Shown here piece after piece: positions 42,907 to 52,002 of a stretch of DNA of 64,000 nt. The translations under genes were made by a program, and so were the position numbers. Positions within the stretch are counted from its first letter, which is position 1; each line of letters begins with the position of its first letter. The notes under the pieces are model-generated. The model did no database searches. It worked only from the letters and a program-made list of their open reading frames with translations, and had not been told where the DNA came from. Source of the DNA: Pelagilacustribacter sp045567335 (GTDB lineage Bacteria > Pseudomonadota > Alphaproteobacteria > Pelagibacterales > Pelagibacteraceae); contig JBJLCZ010000001.1 in NCBI GenBank assembly GCA_045567335.1, positions 248,001-312,000 of the forward strand. Reading direction: 5' to 3'.

Positions 42907-44195
42907 ATTTTAAAAGGGTCTTCTAGAAGTATAGTATCTTCTCTTTCAGGACTTGTAGAAATACTTGATATCTTTGCTCCTATAAATTCTTCCACCGCTA
43001 TAATATATTTTTTTGCGTTTTCGGGTAGATCTTTTAAGTTTCTAATACCTTTCGTCGAGCTTTTCCATCCAGGAAAAATTTTGTAAATTGGTTTTACTTT
43101 TAGTTGATCATCTACGGCGACAGGCAAATAATCAATTTCTTTTCCATTTACTTCATACTTAATACAGATTTTAATTTCATCTAATTCATCTAGTACGTCC
43201 AATTTTGTTAAAGCTATACCATCTATTCCTGAAATTTTTATTGTCTGTCTTACTAAAACCCCGTCAAACCATCCACATCTTCTTTTTCTACTAGTGACAG
43301 TTCCAAATTCTTTACCTCTACTACCAAGTAATTCACCTATATTATCTTTTAATTCGGTAGGAAAAGGTCCTTCACCGACTCTTGTAGTATAAGCTTTTGT
43401 AATACCTAAAACATAATTAATGGTATTAGGACCACATCCTGTGCCTGTAGCTGCAGCTGATGCAACAGTATTAGAAGAAGTTACAAAAGGGTAAGTGCCA
43501 TGATCTACATCTAATAATATACCTTGAGCACCTTCAAATAATATTTTTTTTTTCTTGGACTTAAATTCATCAATTTTTTTCCATACAGGTTTTGAATATT
43601 TTAATATTTCTGGAGCTATTGATAATAAGTCTTTTTTTAATTTTTCTTTTTCAAATATTTTTTTTCCTAATCCTTTTCGAATAGCGTTATGGTGAACAAG
43701 AACTGTTTCCAGCCTATGATCTAAATTATTTTCAGAAACAAGGTCCATTACTCTTATAGATCTTCTTCCTACTTTATCCTCATAAGCAGGTCCAATTCCT
43801 CTTCTTGTTGTTCCAATTTTTGCTTTTCCAGCGGCATCTTCTCGAATAACATCCATCTCCTGATGAAAGGGTAAAATTAGATTAGCTGTTTCAGCAAGAA
43901 TTAAATTATTTTCATTTACAGTGACACCTTTTTCTTTAATCTCTTTGATTTCGTTTAAAAGAGCCCAAGGATCTACAACTACACCATTACCAATAATAGA
44001 AATTTTATTTTTTCTCACTATTCCTGATGGTAGTAATCTTAATTTGTAAGTTACACCGTCTATAACAAGAGTATGACCAGCGTTGTGTCCTCCTTGAAAA
44101 CGAACTACTACATCAGCTTCTCTTGAAAGCCAATCAACTATTTTTCCTTTTCCTTCATCACCCCACTGCGAACCTACCACTACAACATTTTTCAT
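42903..44195 (-). CDS. purA: Adenylosuccinate synthetase
   Basis: It makes adenylosuccinate from IMP, aspartate and GTP, the first committed AMP step. Its 430 residues start MKNVVVVGSQWGDEGKGK, which holds the GTP/IMP-binding loop and catalytic Asp. NGVVVDPWALLNEI, GTTRRGIGPAYEDK and CGWFDGVLVR are also conserved. It is the last gene of the minus-strand superoperon, sharing one base with thiD. Confidence 0.97.
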   Translation of the reverse strand: MKNVVVVGSQWGDEGKGKIVDWLSREADVVVRFQGGHNAGHTLVIDGVTYKLRLLPSGIVRKNKISIIGNGVVVDPWALLNEIKEIKEKGVTVNENNLILAETANLILPFHQEMDVIREDAAGKAKIGTTRRGIGPAYEDKVGRRSIRVMDLVSENNLDHRLETVLVHHNAIRKGLGKKIFEKEKLKKDLLSIAPEILKYSKPVWKKIDEFKSKKKKILFEGAQGILLDVDHGTYPFVTSSNTVASAAATGTGCGPNTINYVLGITKAYTTRVGEGPFPTELKDNIGELLGSRGKEFGTVTSRKRRCGWFDGVLVRQTIKISGIDGIALTKLDVLDELDEIKICIKYEVNGKEIDYLPVAVDDQLKVKPIYKIFPGWKSSTKGIRNLKDLPENAKKYIIAVEEFIGAKISSISTSPEREDTILLEDPFKI

Positions 44196-45007
44196 TATCT
44201 AAATTTTTTATTTATTGTTATTGAATTTAAATGGTTTACAGGACCATGACCTTTGCCTAAATTAAAGTTTAATCCTATAGATTGGTTAACATATTTAATT
44301 CCTAGCTCACAGGATTTCTTTAATAGTTTTCCACATGACAAATAAGTAGTAATGGCACTAGATAAAGTACATCCTGTACCATGTGTATTTTTAGTTGTAT
44401 ATTTTTTATTTTTAAAAATATGAACTCCATTCTTACTGACTAAAATATCAAACATCATTTTTGATTTAAGATGACCGCCTTTAACCAGTACATTATTTGC
44501 ACCAAAATCAAGTAATTTATGCGCAGAAAAAATCATATCTTCTTTATTGGTTATCTTGGTATTTGTTAATAATTCTGTTTCTGGAATATTTGGTGTAATT
44601 AAAAAAACATTTTTGATAAGTTTGTCTTTAATCATATTTATTGCTTTTTTATCAATCAATTTAGCTCCACCTTTAGCGACCATAACAGGATCTAAAATAA
44701 TTTTTGACGTTTCAATATAATTCAATGATTTAATAACCGCTTTTACTACAGAGGAAGAGTGTAACATGCCGATTTTAATTGCGTCAGGTTTAATGTCTTT
44801 CGAAGTAAACTCAATTTGACTTGATATTTCTTTTGGACTAATAGGTATTATCGATTTAACCCCGGTAGTATTTTGAACAGTAACAGCTGTAATAGCTGTC
44901 ATAGCGTAAGAGCCTAAAGCAGTTACTGTTTTAATATCAGCTTGTATTCCTGCTCCTCCTGAAGAGTCTGAACCGGCTATTATTAATATTTTAGATTTTG
45001 GTTTCAA
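44195..45007 (-). CDS. thiD: Hydroxymethylpyrimidine/phosphomethylpyrimidine kinase
   Basis: It phosphorylates HMP and HMP-P for thiamine synthesis. The 270 residues have the ribokinase-like GSDSSGGAGIQADIKTVTALG N-terminus (shown over its first 20 residues or so) and the catalytic KNTHGTGCTLSSAITTYL near the C-terminus. SAR11 is known to need external HMP because thiC is lacking, so this kinase is the expected entry point; a thiE-like gene lies at 62958. It overlaps glmM by 4 bp. Confidence 0.95.
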   Translation of the reverse strand: MKPKSKILIIAGSDSSGGAGIQADIKTVTALGSYAMTAITAVTVQNTTGVKSIIPISPKEISSQIEFTSKDIKPDAIKIGMLHSSSVVKAVIKSLNYIETSKIILDPVMVAKGGAKLIDKKAINMIKDKLIKNVFLITPNIPETELLTNTKITNKEDMIFSAHKLLDFGANNVLVKGGHLKSKMMFDILVSKNGVHIFKNKKYTTKNTHGTGCTLSSAITTYLSCGKLLKKSCELGIKYVNQSIGLNFNLGKGHGPVNHLNSITINKKFR

Positions 45008-46338
45008 AATTTTATAGATTTCTTTATTATTTTAATGCATTTAATTAATAGGGATTTGTTTGTTGATTCTCCCATAATTCTTATCTTTGATTCTGTTCCA
45101 GATTTCCTAACTAAAAGTCTACCCTGATGTTTAATTATAGAATTAGCTTTATCTATTGCTTGCTTACATCTTTTTGAATTGATTATATTTTTATCTTTAA
45201 CAATAATGTTTTCAAGTATTTGAGGAATTGACTTATATACTTTAAATAGTTCACTTGCTTTTCTCCCTTTCCTTAAAGAAAATAATGCTTCTAAAGCAAC
45301 TAATAGCCCGTCTCCAGTTGTTGCAAATTTTCCAAGAATTATATGACCTGACTGCTCTCCACCAAGGTTAAAATTATTTTTTTTCATTAGTTCTTTTACA
45401 TACCTATCTCCAACATTTGCGCGAACAAATTTAATTTTTTCTTTTTTTAAAAATTTTTCTAAACCATAATTTGACATTAAGGTACCTACTACACCTCCTC
45501 TAAGTATCTTTTTTATTTTCCATCTTTTTGCTAACATTGCTATAATTTGATCTCCATCAATTATGCCTCCTTTTTCATCACACATGATTATTCTGTCAGC
45601 GTCACCATCTAGAGAAATGCCTAATTTTGCTTTGCTTTTTTTAACATAAGATGAAATTTTAGACGGATAAGTAGAACCACATTTTTCATTAATATTTACT
45701 CCATTAGGGGTAACGCCTATAGACATCACTTTGGCGCCTAAATCAGATAATAATTTCGGAGCTGATTTATAACCAGCACCATTGGCGCAATCTATTACTA
45801 TCTTTATTCCTTTTAAATTAAATTTTTTTGGAAAATTTCTTCTCAAGATACTAATATATTTTTCATTAGCGTTCTCTATTCTCTTTACTCTACCAAGAGT
45901 TTTGGGTTTTGATAATTGTCTAATAGTTTTTGAGTCAATTAACTTTTCAATTTTTTTTTCTATTTTATCTGAAAGCTTTAAACCATCAGGACCAAATAAT
46001 TTTAATCCATTGTCATTATACGGATTATGCGAAGCAGTAATCATAATACCCATATTTGCTTTCATAGTTTTGGTTAACATAGCTAAGCCATTTGTGGGCA
46101 AAGGTCCTAAAGTTGTAACATGCATCCCAGCTGATGCTAAACCAGAAACTAAGGCAGGTTCAAGCGTATAGCCTGATAATCTTGTATCTTTCGCTATTAT
46201 AGCAGTTTGTTTATTTTTTTTAAGATTTTTGAAGTAAGTGCCAGCAGCAAGTCCGAACTTAAAAAACTTTTCACCATTTATATTTCCTTGGTTAACTGTT
46301 CCCCTTATTCCGTCTGTTCCAAAGTATTTTTTTTTCAT
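45004..46338 (-). CDS. glmM: Phosphoglucosamine mutase
   Basis: It converts glucosamine 6-phosphate to the 1-phosphate for UDP-GlcNAc, peptidoglycan and LPS. Its 444 residues begin KKYFGTDGIRGTVN. The phosphoserine is Ser103 in ITASHNPYNDNGLKLFG, the metal loop is SLDGDADRIIMCDE, and the C-terminal phosphate loop is RKSGTESKIRIM. The downstream position after folP and ftsH matches the usual ftsH-folP-glmM order. It overlaps folP by 4 bp. Confidence 0.96.
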   Translation of the reverse strand: MKKKYFGTDGIRGTVNQGNINGEKFFKFGLAAGTYFKNLKKNKQTAIIAKDTRLSGYTLEPALVSGLASAGMHVTTLGPLPTNGLAMLTKTMKANMGIMITASHNPYNDNGLKLFGPDGLKLSDKIEKKIEKLIDSKTIRQLSKPKTLGRVKRIENANEKYISILRRNFPKKFNLKGIKIVIDCANGAGYKSAPKLLSDLGAKVMSIGVTPNGVNINEKCGSTYPSKISSYVKKSKAKLGISLDGDADRIIMCDEKGGIIDGDQIIAMLAKRWKIKKILRGGVVGTLMSNYGLEKFLKKEKIKFVRANVGDRYVKELMKKNNFNLGGEQSGHIILGKFATTGDGLLVALEALFSLRKGRKASELFKVYKSIPQILENIIVKDKNIINSKRCKQAIDKANSIIKHQGRLLVRKSGTESKIRIMGESTNKSLLIKCIKIIKKSIKF

Positions 46339-47384
46339 TGATCTAATAATTTTTTATATACTAAAATTCCTTGTTTTACTTCATTCACATTATGCACTCT
46401 AAATATTTGAACTCCTTGTGATAGAGTAAATAATACTGAAGACAGTGTTCCACCTAATCTCTCTTTAGTATCAAATTTTTTAGAAATTTGATTAATAAAT
46501 CTTTTTCTAGATGTGCCTATTAATATAGGAAATCCAAAAGAATGAAATATAGAAATTTTATTCATGAGCATCAAATTATGTTTCAAATTTTTACCAAAAC
46601 CTATTCCGGGATCTAGAATAATTTTATCTGAACTTTTGCTTTTTAATTTTTTAATTTTTTCTTCAAAAAAATCATAAATATCTAATAATACATTTTTATA
46701 ACTGGGTTTAATTTGCATTGTTTGGGGATTTCCTTGCATATGATGAATGACCTTCCATAATTTAAAATCTCTTACTATATTTATGGATTTCATATCATAA
46801 TCAAAACATGAAACATCATTAATAATATCTACTTTATATTTTATTGAAAGTTTCATCACTTTAGATTTTCGAGTATCAATAGAAAGGATTTTGTCGGGAT
46901 ATTTTTTTTTAAATGTCTTGATAACTTTTTTAACTCTATTCCATTCTATATTATCCGGTATAATCTTTGATCCAGGCCTAGTTGACTCACCTCCAATATC
47001 AATAATTTCAGCGCCAGCTTTAACCATTTTATTAATTTCCTTGTATGCTTTATTCATTTTAATAAATTTACCACCGTCTGAAAAACTATCAGGTGTCATA
47101 TTCAAAATACCCATAATATGATAATTTTTAAAATATTTTCTTTTAGATGTAATTTTCTTTATATCGGAATTAATTTTTTTTTTTATTTTTTTTGATTGAT
47201 ATTTAATTTCGTTTAAACTAATGATTCTAGATGAAATTTTATTGTGATTCTTGGTAAAAATTTCCAACTTATTAAAAGAAATATTTTTATTTCCACATAA
47301 GGGTAGGGTTAATCTTTTATTAATAAGTTTTCTTGAATTGGAACCATAATGAAAATTACACGCTCTTGTGTAATATTTTTTCAT
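46335..47384 (-). CDS. folP: Dihydropteroate synthase
   Basis: It joins p-aminobenzoate to the pterin for folate. The catalytic TIM barrel starts near residue 88 (HIMGILNMTPDSFSDGG). GAEIIDIGGESTRPGS, ILDPGIGFGK and the C-terminal FRVHNV follow. At 349 residues it is longer than the usual 270-290, because of an N-terminal extension of about 85 residues beginning MKKYYTRACNFHYG that resembles extensions in other alphaproteobacterial FolP proteins. Its role is unknown. It lies 6 bp downstream of ftsH. Confidence 0.93.
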   Translation of the reverse strand: MKKYYTRACNFHYGSNSRKLINKRLTLPLCGNKNISFNKLEIFTKNHNKISSRIISLNEIKYQSKKIKKKINSDIKKITSKRKYFKNYHIMGILNMTPDSFSDGGKFIKMNKAYKEINKMVKAGAEIIDIGGESTRPGSKIIPDNIEWNRVKKVIKTFKKKYPDKILSIDTRKSKVMKLSIKYKVDIINDVSCFDYDMKSINIVRDFKLWKVIHHMQGNPQTMQIKPSYKNVLLDIYDFFEEKIKKLKSKSSDKIILDPGIGFGKNLKHNLMLMNKISIFHSFGFPILIGTSRKRFINQISKKFDTKERLGGTLSSVLFTLSQGVQIFRVHNVNEVKQGILVYKKLLDQ

Positions 47385-47390
47385 TATAAG

Positions 47391-49286
47391 TTAAATTGCT
47401 GGTTTTGGTTTAAGACCTAGTGAGTCTAATGCTGATGACTCTTTATCATCATCTTTTTTATCTTCATTAAATGACCTTGTTGGCTTAATATTTTTCAATA
47501 TTAGATCCCTTATTTCATCACCTGATAAAGTTTCATATATTAACAATGCTTTTGCTAGCTTATGAAGATCGTCAACTTTTTCTGTTAAAACTTTTTTTGC
47601 TCTCTCATAGCCTTGGGTTACTATTTTTTTAACTTCAGCATCAACTTTTTTAGCTGTTTCTTCTGACATATTTTGTTGTTTAGTTACTGATCTACCAAGA
47701 AAAACTTCTTCTTCATTTTCTCCAAATGCTATAGGACCAAGTTCTTTACTCATTCCCCATTTTGTAACCATGTTTTTTGCCATTTTAGTTACCATATCAA
47801 TATCGGATGATGCACCTGATGTTACTTTGTCATGACCAAATATAATTTCTTCAGCTATTCTTCCTCCCATAGCAACAGCTATATCTGAGTACATTTTTTC
47901 TCTTGTTATAGAAAGTTGGTCTCTTTCTGGAAGTCTCATTACCATACCTAAAGCTCTACCTCTTGGAATTATTGTTGCTTTATGAATTGGGTCTGATGCC
48001 TTTTCATTTAGTGCAACTATGGCGTGGCCTCCTTCATGGTAAGCTGTGAGTTTTTTTTCATCTTCGCTCATTACCATTGATCTTCTTTCTGCACCCATCA
48101 TTACTTTATCTTTCGCTTCTTCAACATCAGACATAGTTACAACTCTTTTGTTTTTTCTTGCAGCTAATAAAGCAGACTCGTTTACTAAGTTTGCTAAATC
48201 TGCTCCAGAAAATCCTGGAGTTCCCCTAGCAATAGTCCTTAATTTAACATCGGGACCTGTATTTATTTTTTTTATATGAACCTTAAGAATTGCTTCTCTC
48301 CCTATTATATCTGGGTTTCCTACAACTACTTGCCTATCAAATCTACCTGGTCTTAAAAGAGCAGGATCCAAAACATCAGGTCTATTAGTTGCAGCAATTA
48401 AAATAATTCCCTCGTTTGTGTCAAATCCATCCATCTCAACAAGTAGCTGATTAAGAGTCTGTTCTCTTTCATCATTACCTCCGCCAAGTCCAGCTCCTCT
48501 ACTTCTTCCAACAGCATCGATTTCATCAATGAAAATTATACAAGGCGAACTCTTTTTTCCCTGTTCAAACATATCTCTCACTCTTGAAGCTCCGACTCCA
48601 ACAAACATTTCAACAAAATCTGAACCAGAGATTGAAAAAAATGGAACATTTGCTTCTCCTGCGATTGCTTTAGCTAATAAAGTTTTTCCTGTTCCTGGAG
48701 GACCAATTAATAAAGCTCCTTTAGGAATTTTACCTCCCAACCTACTAAATTTTTTTGGATCTTTTAAAAATTCAACTATTTCTTCTACTTCTTCTTTAGC
48801 TTCTTCAACTCCAGCTACGTCATTAAAAGTTACCTTACCTTGAGCCTCTGTTAATAATTTTGCTTTAGATTTGCCAAACCCCATAGCTCCACCTTTTCCT
48901 CCTTGCATTTGACGCATAAAGAAAATCCACACACCAATTAGTAAAAGCATAGGAAACCAAGATAACAATATTCCTAACAAAGAAGGCATTTTGTCCTCTA
49001 GAGGTGTAGCAACAATACTAACTTCCCTTTCATTTAATTTTTCAACTAAATTTGGATAATTAGGAGAATAAGTTTTAAATGATTGGCCGTCAGATAATAT
49101 GCCAGTAATATTTTTACCCTGAATTTCTACTTCTACAACTCTTCCAGAGTCAACTTCCGTTAAAAATTTAGAAAACGTAATATTCTTATTTAAATTTTTC
49201 GCATTATTCGGATTTTGAAATAGATTGAAGAGTCCTACAGATAATAGAACTATGATACCCCACATTATCAAGTTTTTAAAATTCAT
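47391..49286 (-). CDS. ftsH: ATP-dependent zinc metalloprotease FtsH
   Basis: This inner-membrane AAA+ protease degrades damaged membrane proteins and short-lived regulators such as RpoH and LpxC. The 631 residues have two transmembrane helices (about 5-22 and 103-124) around a periplasmic domain. Walker A is GPPGTGKT (195-202), Walker B is IIFIDEIDAVG, the AAA second region of homology is present, and the zinc site is HEGGH near residue 420. rpoH, a known FtsH target in E. coli, lies at 42010. Confidence 0.98.
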   Translation of the reverse strand: MNFKNLIMWGIIVLLSVGLFNLFQNPNNAKNLNKNITFSKFLTEVDSGRVVEVEIQGKNITGILSDGQSFKTYSPNYPNLVEKLNEREVSIVATPLEDKMPSLLGILLSWFPMLLLIGVWIFFMRQMQGGKGGAMGFGKSKAKLLTEAQGKVTFNDVAGVEEAKEEVEEIVEFLKDPKKFSRLGGKIPKGALLIGPPGTGKTLLAKAIAGEANVPFFSISGSDFVEMFVGVGASRVRDMFEQGKKSSPCIIFIDEIDAVGRSRGAGLGGGNDEREQTLNQLLVEMDGFDTNEGIILIAATNRPDVLDPALLRPGRFDRQVVVGNPDIIGREAILKVHIKKINTGPDVKLRTIARGTPGFSGADLANLVNESALLAARKNKRVVTMSDVEEAKDKVMMGAERRSMVMSEDEKKLTAYHEGGHAIVALNEKASDPIHKATIIPRGRALGMVMRLPERDQLSITREKMYSDIAVAMGGRIAEEIIFGHDKVTSGASSDIDMVTKMAKNMVTKWGMSKELGPIAFGENEEEVFLGRSVTKQQNMSEETAKKVDAEVKKIVTQGYERAKKVLTEKVDDLHKLAKALLIYETLSGDEIRDLILKNIKPTRSFNEDKKDDDKESSALDSLGLKPKPAI

Positions 49287-49397
49287 ATAATATAAATAGG
49301 TATTTTTTTAATTTTCACAAGTGCTAATAAAGTCATAGTTTATTCAAATAAGGCAAAATAATTAACTTTATTTAAAAAAGGCTTATTTTTTTCCATT

Positions 49398-50420
49398 TTA
49401 AACCTCTTTTTCTATATAAAGATTATCTTTTAACTTATTAAAAACACACTTACCAAGAGTATATTTAACATCTTTTGCATCTTTAATCTTATTAATTAAA
49501 TTTAAAATTTTGACTGATCTAGGTGGATAATAAGATTTTGAAAGATCTTTTATAATACTGCCAATTATTTTTAATTGAATTTCTTCTGATTCTAATAAGA
49601 ACCTCTTTAAATTAACTTTAATTTTTTTACCTTTTTTTATTACACAATTTTTAAATACTTTTGTGAAATGATTATTAATTATATCTCTAGCGGATGCTAA
49701 GTTTTTTATTGATCTAATAATTTGATTATGATGAATACCACTTTTTTCAAGTTGTTTTTTTAAAAATCTTATCTTGGTTCTTAAATATTTTTTATTTCTA
49801 TTACTAGGATCAGTTATTACTTTTCCAAAAGAACCTTTAGCAATATGAGATAAGTCCTTTTTTTTAAACTCTAATAGAGGTCTTATAATTTTTATATTAT
49901 TTGTTAATGTAGAAATCTTATTCATTGAAGATAAGCCCTGCACACCACTACCTCTTGATAATCTTATTAAAAAAGTTTCTATTTGGTCATCGCTATGATG
50001 GCCGGTGAGAATAAACTTAATTTTCTTTTTTTTACAATAATTTGCTATTAGGTTGTATCTAATTAATCTAGCATGATTTTGTACATTGCTAACTATCTTT
50101 TCTTTATTTTTAACTATGTCTAAATAAATTCCTTCTTTTTTTAATAAAGATTTTACCAAATTTGCCTCTTTATTTGAATTTTTTCTAATACTATGGTCAA
50201 CAAGAACAAAGCTAACTTTATTTTTCATTTCATTCTTGTATGTATTAGCTAAAGCTACAAGAGCTAAACTGTCAGGTCCTCCAGACACCGCCACTAAGAA
50301 TGGTTTTTTTCTTATTAATTCTTTTAAGTCTATTTTAAAATCTAAATATATTTTTGAAATTAAATTATTTTTTTCTATAATTTTTTTAAGATTTTGCACA
50401 TTTGAATTTTTTTTGCTCAT
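49398..50420 (-). CDS. tilS: tRNA(Ile)-lysidine synthase
   Basis: It modifies the CAU anticodon of a minor tRNA-Ile to lysidine so that it reads AUA, a very common codon in this AT-rich genome. The N-type ATP-pyrophosphatase loop is AVSGGPDSLALVAL (44-57), and GHHSDDQIETFLIRL is also conserved. At 340 residues it is shorter than the E. coli enzyme (432) and lacks the C-terminal domain. Its start overlaps the end of ybgF by 35 bp. The 111-bp gap before ftsH shows nothing beyond AT-rich sequence. Confidence 0.92.
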   Translation of the reverse strand: MSKKNSNVQNLKKIIEKNNLISKIYLDFKIDLKELIRKKPFLVAVSGGPDSLALVALANTYKNEMKNKVSFVLVDHSIRKNSNKEANLVKSLLKKEGIYLDIVKNKEKIVSNVQNHARLIRYNLIANYCKKKKIKFILTGHHSDDQIETFLIRLSRGSGVQGLSSMNKISTLTNNIKIIRPLLEFKKKDLSHIAKGSFGKVITDPSNRNKKYLRTKIRFLKKQLEKSGIHHNQIIRSIKNLASARDIINNHFTKVFKNCVIKKGKKIKVNLKRFLLESEEIQLKIIGSIIKDLSKSYYPPRSVKILNLINKIKDAKDVKYTLGKCVFNKLKDNLYIEKEV

Positions 50421-51354
50421 ATTGAGCTTTTTGTAACACAGACTTACTAGCTTTTGGATATTGTTTTTTAATACCCACTATCATAGAACAGCCTTGATCT
50501 TTTTCTCCTAATTGAACCATTGTTATTCCTAATTTTAAAAGATTGTCAGGAGCTTTTTTACTTTTTGGATAATTTTGATATCCATCCAAATATGCTGAAG
50601 CTGCATCAGAATATAACTGTCTTATTCTAAAAGTTTCTCCATACCAATACTGAGCACTACCAGCTAGTTCGTGCTCTTTATTTTTATTTATAAACTCCTT
50701 AAGTGCAAATTCTGCAGTTTCATAATCACCAATCTTCATAAAACTTACTGCAAATTCATATTGCTCTAATGGTGGTTTATTTGGTAATAGAGATGAAATT
50801 TTTTCTGCTTCTTCTGTCACAACTGTTCCAGCTGATTGTATCGATTGTGTTTCTTGTCTAGATGGTAAATTAGAAACATCATAGCCTGGTGCAGCTCCAA
50901 AATCTTGAGGTTTATCACTGCCAGGCAGATTAATTTTTTTTTCAGTTTTTCCATTTGTATTTAGTGTTCCTGATGATTTGCTTTCCAAATCACTAAACCT
51001 CAACTGACTATCTGATTGAATTTTAGAAACCCGATTAGATAATTTATCTATTTTAAAATTAATTTCTTCAAATCTATTTGTTAAATCTTGAAATTGATTC
51101 TCAATTTCATTTAATTTTAATAAATGTTTTGTTAATATATCCTCGTTTAAACCATCTGTGGATGAGCTAACTGTAATATCTGACCCTTTGTAAACTGCTT
51201 TTTCAAGAGTCTTAAGATCATCAATAATAATTTGAATTTGATCTCCTATAGCTTCTATTTTTTTTTCATTTGAATTTGCGTTGTTTACAATAAAGAATAT
51301 TGAAAACAAAGATGTAGCAAAAATTTTAAAGAGATTATTTTTAAAACTGATCAT
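50386..51354 (-). CDS. ybgF: Tol-Pal system protein YbgF/CpoB
   Basis: This periplasmic protein coordinates peptidoglycan synthesis with outer-membrane constriction. From the ATG at 51354 the 322 residues begin with a signal peptide (MISFKNNLFKIFATSLFSIF, then FIVNNANS). A coiled-coil region follows (ENQFQDLTNRFEEINFKIDK) and then C-terminal TPR repeats (YEFAVSFMKIGDYETAEFAL and later units). The frame extends up to a TTG at 51384, but that would start inside the upstream terminator, so I reject it. Confidence 0.88.
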   Translation of the reverse strand: MISFKNNLFKIFATSLFSIFFIVNNANSNEKKIEAIGDQIQIIIDDLKTLEKAVYKGSDITVSSSTDGLNEDILTKHLLKLNEIENQFQDLTNRFEEINFKIDKLSNRVSKIQSDSQLRFSDLESKSSGTLNTNGKTEKKINLPGSDKPQDFGAAPGYDVSNLPSRQETQSIQSAGTVVTEEAEKISSLLPNKPPLEQYEFAVSFMKIGDYETAEFALKEFINKNKEHELAGSAQYWYGETFRIRQLYSDAASAYLDGYQNYPKSKKAPDNLLKLGITMVQLGEKDQGCSMIVGIKKQYPKASKSVLQKAQYEQKKFKCAKS

Positions 51355-51381
51355 TAATAGTTTTTTAATATCATAAAATGG

Positions 51382-51416
51382 CAAAAAAAAGACCCTTTGG
51401 TTTAACCAAAGGGTCT
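51382..51416 (-). terminator. Rho-independent terminator after pal
   Basis: A near-perfect 13-bp inverted repeat, AGACCCTTTGGTT with AACCAAAGGGTCT (51390-51416), is followed on the minus strand by eight Ts. It lies between pal and ybgF and is the clearest terminator in the long minus-strand operon. It should reduce expression of ybgF-tilS-ftsH relative to tolQRAB-pal. Confidence 0.92.
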
Positions 51417-51437
51417 AAATTCTTTTAAATAATACTA

Positions 51438-51920
51438 TTAATTAACTTTAACTGTTACAGATCTTCTATTTTGTGACCAAGCCAAAGGCGTAGAAGCAGA
51501 GTTAACTGGTTTTTCTTTACCATAACTTATTACAGATATTCTTTTTCCTGAAATACCGTAAGTCATCAAATAATCTTTTGCAGCATTAGCTCTTCTTTCA
51601 CCTAACGCTAAGTTATATTCTCTTGTTCCTCTTTCGTCGGCATGACCTTCGATTGTAACATTAAGCTTTTTATTTTTTCTTAAATACGTAGCCTGTTTTC
51701 TTAAAGTTTCTCTTGAAGCTGTTGTTAAAGATGTTTTATTAGTTGCAAAGAAAACTCTATCTGGAACTCCACTTGCTAAGAATTTTACTGTCTCTTTACC
51801 AGTGTAAACATCACCAACCAATGAAGATGAACCTGATTTTTTAGCTGTTGAACAAGCGCTGAGTGCTAAAGCGGCAGCAACTACTAATGTTATATTTCTT
51901 AAAATTTTATTAAATTTCAT
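51438..51920 (-). CDS. pal: Peptidoglycan-associated lipoprotein Pal
   Basis: This outer-membrane lipoprotein binds peptidoglycan and TolB. From the ATG at 51920 the 160-residue precursor has a signal peptide with lipobox LSAC (Cys23). The OmpA-like domain contains ANAAKDYLMTYGISGKRI and the peptidoglycan-binding IEGHADERGTREYN. The open frame extends 20 codons further up, but the 51920 start has a clear AGGGGAA ribosome site and puts the signal peptide at the N-terminus. Confidence 0.95.
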   Translation of the reverse strand: MKFNKILRNITLVVAAALALSACSTAKKSGSSSLVGDVYTGKETVKFLASGVPDRVFFATNKTSLTTASRETLRKQATYLRKNKKLNVTIEGHADERGTREYNLALGERRANAAKDYLMTYGISGKRISVISYGKEKPVNSASTPLAWSQNRRSVTVKVN

Positions 51921-52002
51921 AATTATTCCCCTTGGGTTAAAAGTTGTTGTGAATATTTCAAATATTATTACATTATTCAAGTTAAAATTACATAAAAAAA
52001 CC

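Noticed and set aside
49287..49397. Loose AAATAAG...CTTATTT inverted repeat between tilS and ftsH as a terminator
   Set aside because: The stem is 7 bp with a loop of about 35 nt and the T-run is on the wrong strand for tilS. It is likely chance in AT-rich DNA.
51355..51384. TTG start for ybgF giving 10 extra residues
   Set aside because: It would begin inside the T-run of the pal terminator and displaces the signal peptide from the N-terminus.
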